64,000 bases of DNA, taken from CAZGDB01 sp964524705. Lineage in GTDB: Bacteria; Pseudomonadota; Gammaproteobacteria; Berkiellales; Berkiellaceae. The notes under the pieces were generated by a model. It worked only from the letters and a program-made list of their open reading frames with translations, was not told the DNA's origin and did not search any database. Positions within the stretch are counted from its first letter, which is position 1, and each line of letters starts with the position of its first letter. Below are positions 18,803 through 26,266 of this stretch, one piece after another. The position numbers and the translations under genes were made by a program. The stretch is from positions 3,949 through 67,948 of the forward strand of contig CAZGDB010000005.1 in the NCBI GenBank assembly GCA_964524705.1, given 5' to 3'.

Positions 18803-18984
18803 AAGCCGCAGACTTTAACAAACTTTTTAAAAAAATAAAACTAATTCTGCATCTTTATCTACACTATTTTTATGAGCTAGCCTTCTAGTTTTAATAAATA
18901 CACAACAATATTTGGTCTCTATTTAAAAAAACGTTAGTCTGTCGCATCATACATCCCCTAAGAACATTGATTTTAAGGAAGCTT

Positions 18985-19851
18985 GTGACTGCTAAAATAA
19001 TTGATGGCAATACGATTGCTGCGCATCTTTTGAACAAAGTAAAAGAAGAAGTTGCTTTAGATGTAGAGCAAGATTATCAGGCCCCTGCTTTAGCAGTTAT
19101 TTTAGTAGGAGAGCATCCTGCTTCTGAAATCTATGTTGAGCGTAAGCAACAGGCGTGTCAGACCGTAGGAATTGATGTCACGTTACATCGTTATGCTAGC
19201 ACTGTGACAGCTGCACATTTACAAGAACAGATACAAGTGCTTAATGAAGATCCTAAAGTTCATGGGGTTTTAATTCAGCTACCTTTACCAACTACCGAAG
19301 GGATGTCAGATTTATTACGTCATATCGATCCTAAAAAAGATGTAGATGGTTTTCACCCACATAATTTAGGTAAGTTGCTGCTTAACCAGCCGGGGTTACG
19401 TCCTTGTACGCCCGTGGGGGTCATGATGTTGTTGCATGCGATTGCAATAGATTTGAGTGGCAAGCATGCAGTTGTTGTAGGGGCTTCCCCTATTGTAGGG
19501 AAACCGATGGCATTAGAGTTATTGCATGTTGGGGCTACGGTTACAATTTGTCATAGTAAAACGATCAACTTAGCGCAGCATGTACAATCTGCCGATATTT
19601 TAGTAGTTGCTGCTGGACAGCCACATTTGGTACCAGGGTCATGGATAAAACCGGGCGCTACTGTGATTGATGTAGGGATTCACCGGACAGCGAACAATAG
19701 CATTATTGGAGATGTAAACTTTGAGGAGGCTAAAGAAGTCGCCGCTTGGATCACCCCTGTTCCGGGTGGTGTAGGTCCTATGACGGTAGCGATGCTAATG
19801 CAAAACACATTGATAGCTTCTAGGGCATATCAAGGCAAGATGCCAACTTGA
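18985..19851 (+). CDS. folD: Bifunctional methylenetetrahydrofolate dehydrogenase/cyclohydrolase FolD
   Basis: Interconverts 5,10-methylene- and 10-formyl-tetrahydrofolate for purine and formyl-Met supply. I choose GTG 18985 (AAGGAAG six bases upstream), giving 288 residues, exactly the usual length. The catalytic lysine is K54 in IYVERKQQAC. Other signatures are KKDVDGFHPHNLGKL, PCTPVGVMMLL, the nucleotide-binding VVVGASPIVGKPMA and PVPGGVGPMTVAMLMQNT. It is transcribed away from the tRNA cluster, apparently as a single gene. Confidence 0.96.
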   Translation: MTAKIIDGNTIAAHLLNKVKEEVALDVEQDYQAPALAVILVGEHPASEIYVERKQQACQTVGIDVTLHRYASTVTAAHLQEQIQVLNEDPKVHGVLIQLPLPTTEGMSDLLRHIDPKKDVDGFHPHNLGKLLLNQPGLRPCTPVGVMMLLHAIAIDLSGKHAVVVGASPIVGKPMALELLHVGATVTICHSKTINLAQHVQSADILVVAAGQPHLVPGSWIKPGATVIDVGIHRTANNSIIGDVNFEEAKEVAAWITPVPGGVGPMTVAMLMQNTLIASRAYQGKMPT

Positions 19852-20183
19852 TCGCCGACTCTCTATAGGTGCACCCACTCTCAAATATTCATTGCCTAAC
19901 CACGTCAGCATGATTGGTGCACCCACAAGTCTGAGATACCTTCCCCTTTCAAGAATTAAACGCAATTACACCTTCCAAATTTGATTAACTTCTTGCTGCT
20001 TTTATCTCTTTTTAAACTCAAAACTGCCTACGTAACTCCTAAATTATCTCTTTTTGATAACCCTCTGTATTTTTTTACAAAACTTAAGTAAGTTTGTTTA
20101 CTTAAGTTATTAAATTAAGTTATTCAACTATATTAAAGTTAGCTTAGTGACAAAAAATAAAAAGATATGAGAGGTATCACTAA
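19852..20183 (+). other. 332-bp intergenic region with direct and inverted repeats, no gene
   Basis: No convincing reading frame. It holds two copies of GGTGCACCCAC (19868-19878 and 19916-19926) and, further on, a cluster of TTAAGT elements in front of the gene at 20184. The final part is strongly AT-rich, as expected for a promoter (TATATT at 20129-20134). Confidence 0.6.
20081..20124. promoter_or_regulatory. TTAAGT repeat cluster upstream of the Ala/Thr-rich protein
   Basis: An 11-bp perfect inverted repeat AACTTAAGTAA (20081-20091) / TTACTTAAGTT (20098-20108), each arm containing the palindrome ACTTAAGT. A third partial copy (TTAAGTTATT, 20115-20124) directly repeats 20102-20111. A likely -10 (TATATT, 20129-20134) follows at once. 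This is the layout of an operator with several binding sites. Confidence 0.45.
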
Positions 20184-20879
20184 ATGAAAAATAAATTACA
20201 ACAAGTTGCAAAGACTGTAATCATGCAAGCTCGCCAAGCTAAAGCTGCTGGCATCACAACTGGTACCCAGGTAATTGCTGGTGCACAAAAACTAGGCGTA
20301 AAAACAACCAAGTTCGCAGGTAACTTAGCTGTCAGCGCTGCTGTCAGTGAAGGATTTAACTATGTGTTATCCCATGAACAAACAGCTGCTGTAAAAGCAA
20401 CACTTAAGGAACAAGTACCTGCAGAAATCATTACCACAGTAGAAGCTGCACACGCAGAATTGCATGATTCTGTACAAAAAGTATCTGCTGCTATCATTGA
20501 GAATGCACCTGCTGCCACCCGCGTAGTTGCAGAAGCGACCACCGCGCGTATTGTAACTGGTGTTGCCACACAAGGACTTAACAAGCTTTTAATGAATGGA
20601 ACTATTGCTCTAGCGGGCAGTATAATTACTGCTGCTGCCTGTGCTGCTGTCTATCTAAAAACCGAAAAAGAAACTGAAGAAGTCATGCATACTACGGCAG
20701 CTACCGTTGCCGCCGAACTCACCAGTGACAAAATCGGTGGTACTATTGAATCCAAGGCTACGCATGTAGTTGGGAAAAAAGGCGGGTTAATTATTGGGGG
20801 CATTAGCTCATATGTTGCAAGCCAAGCAACGCATGAAGCCTATGAATACGCCAAGACCGCCATCACTGTCACAGCGTAA
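20184..20879 (+). CDS. Ala/Thr-rich membrane-associated protein, unknown
   Basis: Not recognised. The 231 residues are Ala/Thr/Val-rich with several amphipathic helices (AAVKATLKEQVPAEIITTVEAAHAEL). One clear membrane segment lies near residues 135-157 (LMNGTIALAGSIITAAACAAVYL), and a glycine-rich stretch (KKGGLIIGGISSYVAS) follows. The start is ATG 20184 with GAGAGG upstream. It stands alone between a repeat-rich promoter region and a strong terminator, suggesting an abundant, separately controlled product. The same overall plan is seen in the protein at 9249. Confidence 0.65.
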   Translation: MKNKLQQVAKTVIMQARQAKAAGITTGTQVIAGAQKLGVKTTKFAGNLAVSAAVSEGFNYVLSHEQTAAVKATLKEQVPAEIITTVEAAHAELHDSVQKVSAAIIENAPAATRVVAEATTARIVTGVATQGLNKLLMNGTIALAGSIITAAACAAVYLKTEKETEEVMHTTAATVAAELTSDKIGGTIESKATHVVGKKGGLIIGGISSYVASQATHEAYEYAKTAITVTA

Positions 20880-20892
20880 TCACACAGCATCA

Positions 20893-20927
20893 AAGGTGTT
20901 CTGATATGCTATCAGGACACCTTTTTT
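20893..20927 (+). terminator. Rho-independent terminator
   Basis: A 14-bp stem (20893-20906 with 20910-20923, one G-T wobble) with a three-base loop and a T run to 20927. It ends the gene at 20184 and overlaps the last bases of the opposing cysS. Confidence 0.85.
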
Positions 20928-22317
20928 ATTCGGCCTGACGCCATAAAGTTCCTTCTGGGGTATCTTCTAGCAGTACCCCTTCAGCTAACAGCTGTTGTCT
21001 AATGCTATCAGCTTTCGCGTATTCCCGTTGTTTACGGGCCTCTTCTCGCGCCGCCACCAACACTTGGATTTCTTTTTGTCTATCAGCAGATACAAAGCTT
21101 TGTAAGAAACCTGCGGGTTCTTGCTGCAATATTCCTAAAAAACTTCCCCAATATTTCAAGGTCGCGCTATATTGAGCAGCTTTTTCAGGGTGTGTTTTTT
21201 TGAAATGATAGATTTCATGACAAATTTCAAATAATACTGTTAAGGCTAATGGCGTATTTAAATCATCATACAAAGCCCCAAAAAACGCTGCTTCTTGCGG
21301 CAAATGCTGCATAGGGGTCGTCGCAGGGATATCTCTTAATGCCAAATACAAGGTATTTAAACTCTGTCTAGCTTGCGTTAAAGCCTCTAAACGAAACGGT
21401 AATGGGCTACGATAATGGGTACTAATTAAAAAATACCGTATCACTTCAGGGTCTTGCAGATGCATTAAGTCTCTCAAGGTATGAAAGTTCCCCAAAGACT
21501 TAGACATCTTTTGATCATCTACTTGCACAAATCCCACATGCATCCATTGTTTTACAAAGGGTTTACCACTCACTCCTTCACACTGGGCGCGCTCATTTTC
21601 ATGATGTGGGAAGCATAAATCTCCCCCCCCACCATGAATATCCAAGGTCTCCCCTAACAGATCTCGAGTCATCGCTGCGCACTCGGTATGCCACCCCGGT
21701 CGACCCTGCCCCCAAGGAGAGGTCCAAGAAGGCTCATTAGGTTTACTGCTCTTCCATAAAACAAAATCTAAAGGACTGTGTTTTTCAGTATTCAGTGCAA
21801 CCCGAGCCCCCACTCTTAAATCTTCTAAATTTTGATGCCCAAGCAAGCCATAACCACTAAACTTTTCGGTTGCATAATAAACATCTCCGGAAGGCAAGGC
21901 ATAAGCTAACCCTTTGGCTATCAACTTTTGAATCAAATCAAACATTTGTTCCATATAATCGGTAGCTTTAGGTTCTAGATCTGGCTTAGCCAATCCCAGT
22001 TTATTAAAAACATCTTGCATACTATGGGTGTAACGCGTGGCGATTTCAGACCAGGTAACTTTTTCTTGCTCTGCTCTTAAAATAATTTTATCGTCAATAT
22101 CGGTAATATTACGCACATATTTGACCTTATAGCCCATACCTTGTAATAACCGTACTAATACATCAAAAACAATAAAAACCCGCCCGTGCCCCAAATGACA
22201 TTCATCATAGACTGTGATTCCACAGACATATAAAGACACCGCAGGAGGATTTTGAGGGGTAAAAATTTCTTTACGTTGCGTAGCAGTATTATAAAGATAC
22301 AAAGGCTTAGCTTGCAT
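20926..22317 (-). CDS. cysS: Cysteinyl-tRNA synthetase
   Basis: Charges tRNA-Cys. I start at ATG 22317, five bases after GGAGG, giving 463 residues (MQAKPLYLYNTATQRKE). An ATG four codons earlier has no such site. Class I motifs: HLGH in YDECHLGHGRVF and KMSKS in QKMSKSLGNF. The zinc ligands lie in VCGITVYD, GWHTECAAM and CFPHHENERAQCEG. It overlaps the end of gltX by 11 bases, so the two synthetases form an operon. Confidence 0.96.
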   Translation of the reverse strand: MQAKPLYLYNTATQRKEIFTPQNPPAVSLYVCGITVYDECHLGHGRVFIVFDVLVRLLQGMGYKVKYVRNITDIDDKIILRAEQEKVTWSEIATRYTHSMQDVFNKLGLAKPDLEPKATDYMEQMFDLIQKLIAKGLAYALPSGDVYYATEKFSGYGLLGHQNLEDLRVGARVALNTEKHSPLDFVLWKSSKPNEPSWTSPWGQGRPGWHTECAAMTRDLLGETLDIHGGGGDLCFPHHENERAQCEGVSGKPFVKQWMHVGFVQVDDQKMSKSLGNFHTLRDLMHLQDPEVIRYFLISTHYRSPLPFRLEALTQARQSLNTLYLALRDIPATTPMQHLPQEAAFFGALYDDLNTPLALTVLFEICHEIYHFKKTHPEKAAQYSATLKYWGSFLGILQQEPAGFLQSFVSADRQKEIQVLVAAREEARKQREYAKADSIRQQLLAEGVLLEDTPEGTLWRQAE

Positions 22318-23716
22318 GTGTGCCTCCATGCATGACAGCCGTTAAACGTGCCACCACGCCTTCTTTTCCTAAAAGAGCATAAATTTTGTCCATTTCAGGA
22401 CCATCCATCATTCCTGTTAAAGCAACTCGCATCGGTAAAAACAGCCCTTTGCCCTTTAAGCTTAAGGATTCTTTCAATACACCCAATACTTCTGCCATCG
22501 TTTTTCCTGCACCAAAAGCAGCAATAGCTTGCTCAAAATACGCTTTACTCACGGGCTGTAATACTGCTTTAGCTTCGGAACTTAAAACCAGGTTCCCAAA
22601 AAACACTTCTGCCCAATCTGCAGCCTCTGCTGGGAAAGTGAGATTTGCTTGAATATGTTTTGCAAAGAGTTCACGTTTTTCTACAGGAACGCGATCTAAA
22701 TAAGGATGTAATAACTGTAAGAGCTCTGGAAGCGCCAAATGGTGAATGGCATTTTTTTGCCAATACATCAGTTGTTCTTCTAAAAAGTGTGCAGGTGCCC
22801 TACCAATACGTTCAATCTCAAAATGCTCAGCCAATCCTTGTTGGGTTAAAAACTCAGGATTTTCATAATGATGCCCTAAGCGTGCTAATAAATTTAAAAT
22901 TGCCAAGGGGTGATAGCCTTTTTCTTTTAATTCAGTAATGGCCTGACTACCATTACGTTTAGACAGCGGCTTACCATCAAAACCAAAAATCATGGGCACA
23001 TGTCCATAAAACGGCACGGGCAACCCTAAGCGTTCTAAGAGCACCAACTGTCGAGGGGTATTGGTCATATGGTCTTCCCCACGCAACACATGGGTCACCT
23101 GCATCAATGCATCATCAATAGCATTACAGAACATAAAGGTAGGCATGCCGTCTTGTTTACGGATGATCCAATCCCCTAAATCCGCTGCTTCAAACTTTTT
23201 AGAACCTTGTACTAAATCTGAAAATACAATACTACCTGCTGGCATTTTAAAACGTAGTGTGCTCGGCAAATGTGCTTTATCTTTCTTTTGTTGGTCAGAT
23301 AACCTCAAGCAAGTCCCTTCATAACGTGGCGGACGTCCTGCAGCCAGCTGTTGCTTACGAGACAGGTCTAACTCTAAGGCTGTGCAATAACAAGGATAGG
23401 CCTCTCCGGAGGCAATCAGCTGATCGTAATATTTTTGATAAGTATCTAAACGCTGACTTTGATAATATGGGCCTTTATCCCCAGCAGCAGGCGCTGGACC
23501 TTCATCTACCGTTAACCCTAACCATTTTAAATCGGCTACTAACTGCTCTACATAACGCTCTTCCGAACGGGCTACATCAGTATCTTCTATACGTAATAAA
23601 AACACACCTTTGTGCTTTTTGGCATATAAATAACTAAATAATGCGGTGCGAAGATTACCGATATGTATAAAACCGGTAGGGCTAGGGGCAAAACGAGTTT
23701 TAATGACGTTGGACAT
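22307..23716 (-). CDS. gltX: Glutamyl-tRNA synthetase
   Basis: Charges tRNA-Glu (class I synthetase). I start at ATG 23716 (469 residues, MSNVIKTRFAPSPTGFIHIGNLRTAL). The open frame adds 11 unlikely residues upstream. The HIGH-type motif is HIGN and the KMSKS-type motif is PLSKRNGS. LRIEDTDVARSEE and LRGEDHMTNTPRQ are further family blocks. The rest is an anticodon-binding helical domain of normal length. Confidence 0.96.
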   Translation of the reverse strand: MSNVIKTRFAPSPTGFIHIGNLRTALFSYLYAKKHKGVFLLRIEDTDVARSEERYVEQLVADLKWLGLTVDEGPAPAAGDKGPYYQSQRLDTYQKYYDQLIASGEAYPCYCTALELDLSRKQQLAAGRPPRYEGTCLRLSDQQKKDKAHLPSTLRFKMPAGSIVFSDLVQGSKKFEAADLGDWIIRKQDGMPTFMFCNAIDDALMQVTHVLRGEDHMTNTPRQLVLLERLGLPVPFYGHVPMIFGFDGKPLSKRNGSQAITELKEKGYHPLAILNLLARLGHHYENPEFLTQQGLAEHFEIERIGRAPAHFLEEQLMYWQKNAIHHLALPELLQLLHPYLDRVPVEKRELFAKHIQANLTFPAEAADWAEVFFGNLVLSSEAKAVLQPVSKAYFEQAIAAFGAGKTMAEVLGVLKESLSLKGKGLFLPMRVALTGMMDGPEMDKIYALLGKEGVVARLTAVMHGGTHAS

Positions 23717-23807
23717 GGTACCTAAAGCTTTTAGAAAAATGATGCCCATGTTACCCTAGTTTCATCAAAAAAGTGAGACTCCCTTTTAAGTTAAAAAGCT
23801 AAAAATC

Positions 23808-24497
23808 ATGAAAATTTGGATCACCTCAGACGTTCATTTATCGCAGAAGACCCCTGAGTTAAACGCACGATTTTTTAAATTTCTAGACAACCTGCCTGAG
23901 TTGGACGGCTTGTACCTGATAGGGGATATTTTTGAATATTGGGTAGGAGCGGATATTAAGGATCCTATTGCTGAGCGCTTAGCAGAATACACCCAAAAAC
24001 TTTCTCAAAGGTTTCCGGTCTATTTTATGCCCGGCAACCATGATTTTTTACTAGAGCCCACCTACGCCCACACCACCGGGATGACTTATTTACAGGACCA
24101 TACAGTGGTTAATATGCCTCAAAAAATGTTACTTTTGCATGGGGATAGTTTATGTCTAGAAGATAAGCTGTATCAAAAGTACCGTAAATTTGTCAGACAC
24201 CCTCGCGTAGAAAAGTTCTTTTTAGGTTTACCCCGTTTTGTACGTTTAAAAATCGCCAATTATTTACGCCACAAGAGTAATCAGTATGCTCCCACTGCAG
24301 ACATCAGTATTGAAACAGCGCTATTAGAGGGCTTAGCGCAAGAACATCAAATCAAACATATTATTCATGGTCACATTCATAAACCACAAGCCATCACCCA
24401 TTCTAATGTCGCATATTGGACTTTAGGAGAATGGACAAAGGAAGAAGGCTGGTTTATTGAAGTCACAGAGACTGACGTAAAATTACAGCGTTACTAG
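23808..24497 (+). CDS. lpxH: UDP-2,3-diacylglucosamine pyrophosphatase LpxH
   Basis: Forms lipid X in lipid A synthesis, showing that the organism makes an LPS-type outer membrane. The 229-residue calcineurin-like phosphoesterase has all metal-site blocks: SDVHLSQ (residue 8), GDIFEYWVG, GNHDFLL, LLHGDSLC and HGHIHKP. It is divergent from gltX-cysS. Confidence 0.94.
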   Translation: MKIWITSDVHLSQKTPELNARFFKFLDNLPELDGLYLIGDIFEYWVGADIKDPIAERLAEYTQKLSQRFPVYFMPGNHDFLLEPTYAHTTGMTYLQDHTVVNMPQKMLLLHGDSLCLEDKLYQKYRKFVRHPRVEKFFLGLPRFVRLKIANYLRHKSNQYAPTADISIETALLEGLAQEHQIKHIIHGHIHKPQAITHSNVAYWTLGEWTKEEGWFIEVTETDVKLQRY

Positions 24498-24503
24498 TAA
24501 TTT

Positions 24504-24962
24504 TTATTTATTCCTCAGGGCGTGAAATAATTTACGGAATCGACCCTCTTGAATCTTTCCTTCATTGTTTTCTCCATCAGAGGAAGGAGGTGTAACTTCA
24601 TGCCCCTGCTTCGATACTGAAGAATCAAGATGACTCTGCTTCGATTCTGGAGTATGGCCAAAAGTTTGGCTTGGAGTATACTTAGGCAAATGAGCATCAT
24701 TCGTCCCGCCTGGCACCTGATACCCTACCGATTTTGAGCTTACTCCAAGATTCGCACGCAGCTGTGCCCAGCCTCCCCCTAAAACACCAGCAAAAGCGCC
24801 TGTTAAAAAAAACAACCCACCTACAATTGCAGGCACCCCAAAGGCAACCACGCTAGTAACGGCCAACACTACCCCCAACCCAATCCCCATTCCGATCCCC
24901 ATACCAAAGGGGCTCGTCACTGCCTTTTTCACTTTTTGCCAAAAACTAAGCTTTGCTGCCAT
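24504..24962 (-). CDS. Small membrane protein with glycine zipper, unknown
   Basis: Not recognised. The 152 residues start with a basic helix (LSFWQKVKKAVTSPF). Two hydrophobic segments follow, the first a glycine-zipper run (GMGIGMGIGLGVVLAVTSVVA) and the second VGGLFFLTGAFAGVLGGG. Then comes a polar Ser/Pro/His tail ending RKLFHALRNK. It lies tail-to-tail with lpxH. The plan of membrane hairpin plus disordered tail recurs in other unknown small genes of this window. Confidence 0.65.
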   Translation of the reverse strand: MAAKLSFWQKVKKAVTSPFGMGIGMGIGLGVVLAVTSVVAFGVPAIVGGLFFLTGAFAGVLGGGWAQLRANLGVSSKSVGYQVPGGTNDAHLPKYTPSQTFGHTPESKQSHLDSSVSKQGHEVTPPSSDGENNEGKIQEGRFRKLFHALRNK

Positions 24963-25143
24963 TGATATAACCCTTTACTACTACTTCTATTCTTTAATTA
25001 TAGGTTATCTGTTTCTTTTATGAGGGATGTTACACTTATTTACCCTAAGCAGTTTCAGAGTTCTCAACTTTTTAAGTTTTCTGTATTGTGCCCCTACCCA
25101 TAAGGCCTCTATAATTTAACATCACTAGTCAACCGGTTTTGGT

Positions 25144-25566
25144 ATGTCCTTTATTTTAGATCCTCGTTTAGAACAAGATTCTACGTTCGTCTATAACTTA
25201 ACACTCTCTGAAGTACGTTTAAGTAACAATGCTGCATTTCCGTGGTTAATATTGATACCAAAACGTAAACAGATGGTGGAGCTCATCGATTTGACCATTG
25301 AAGACCAAGAACAATTATTATTAGAAATTCGTCAGACATCACAAATCATGCAGGCTTTATTTAGGCCAAAAAAATTAAATATTGCAGCTTTAGGGAACAT
25401 CGTCCCACAACTCCATCTGCATGTGATTGCCCGTTATGAGCAAGATCTTGCCTGGCCCAATCCCGTATGGAATAGCGGAATAACACAACACTATACCGAA
25501 CACGAAAAACAAGAACGCATCCAAACTTTAATTGAAGCATTTAAGGAAACACCCGATGCCTCATAA
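25144..25566 (+). CDS. HIT-family (histidine triad) protein
   Basis: Predicted nucleotide hydrolase or transferase of 140 residues. The triad region reads NIVPQLHLHVIARY, so the usual H-x-H-x-H is H-L-H-V-I, as in some proteobacterial HIT proteins. FPWLILIPKR matches the N-terminal strand of the fold. Its last 11 bases overlap the next gene, a HAD phosphatase, so the two are probably co-translated. Confidence 0.85.
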   Translation: MSFILDPRLEQDSTFVYNLTLSEVRLSNNAAFPWLILIPKRKQMVELIDLTIEDQEQLLLEIRQTSQIMQALFRPKKLNIAALGNIVPQLHLHVIARYEQDLAWPNPVWNSGITQHYTEHEKQERIQTLIEAFKETPDAS

Positions 25567-26266
25567 ACCTATTAGTGGTTTCCTAGATTTTGATAACACC
25601 CTAATGGAAACAGAAAAACATGCGCTACCTTCTTTAATTGCACGCTTTAATGAACTTTACCAATCTCAAATTCCCTCTCCCCTTACCCTTGCGCTATTTA
25701 AAAAACATTTTCACGGTCAAGCCCGTGAAATCTTATGCCTAAACTTAGGAAGTTTTTTTAATATCACCGTGGATTATTCCTTGCTTTATCAAGATAGGGA
25801 ATTAAAAATTGCTGAATATTTACGCGGGATTCCTGAAGGTATTCTAATGGCACCCAACCTCATTGAGGTCCTGCAAACATTATCAAAACGCGGTGTTGTT
25901 TTCAGTTTGGTAACCAACAATCCTGTAGCGCGCGCATTACTTTCTATGGAGTGTGCCAACAATCATCAAGGTAATATTTTAAAGGGGTTCTTTGAAAATC
26001 GTCTATTTGAAGCTGGGGCACTACAAAAACCACTACCAGATGTATATCTACGGGCAATAGTAGAAACCCATGCAAATCCAAACCAATCCTTTGCTGTTGA
26101 GGATAGCATTACTGGTGCAACAGCCGCTATAGCTGCAGGCCTAAAAACTTTTGCCTTTACAGGATTTGCAGAAAAACCCGATGATTTGGCTAGAGAACTG
26201 ATACAAAAAGGTTGTGTTGCAGCCTTTCAAGATTGGCGTGAATTTCCAGGATTATTACTAGAATAA
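25556..26266 (+). CDS. HAD-superfamily phosphatase
   Basis: Probable small-molecule phosphatase, 236 residues from ATG 25556 (AAGGAA upstream). HAD motif I is D11-F-D13-N-T-L. Motif II is in FSLVTNNPV, the lysine motif in KPLPDVYLRAI, and motif IV in FAVEDSITGATAAIAAGLKTFAF. The cap region lies after motif I, as in phosphoglycolate phosphatase-like members. Its 3' end overlaps the convergent ankyrin gene by nine bases. Confidence 0.85.
   Translation: MPHKPISGFLDFDNTLMETEKHALPSLIARFNELYQSQIPSPLTLALFKKHFHGQAREILCLNLGSFFNITVDYSLLYQDRELKIAEYLRGIPEGILMAPNLIEVLQTLSKRGVVFSLVTNNPVARALLSMECANNHQGNILKGFFENRLFEAGALQKPLPDVYLRAIVETHANPNQSFAVEDSITGATAAIAAGLKTFAFTGFAEKPDDLARELIQKGCVAAFQDWREFPGLLLE

Noticed and set aside
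19868..19926. Two GGTGCACCCAC copies as a possible attachment site or IS end
   Set aside because: Only 11 bp, 48 bases apart, with no integrase or transposase nearby; kept only as a note in the intergenic entry.
23257..23637. Plus-strand frame within gltX
   Set aside because: Shadow of a well-supported synthetase gene.
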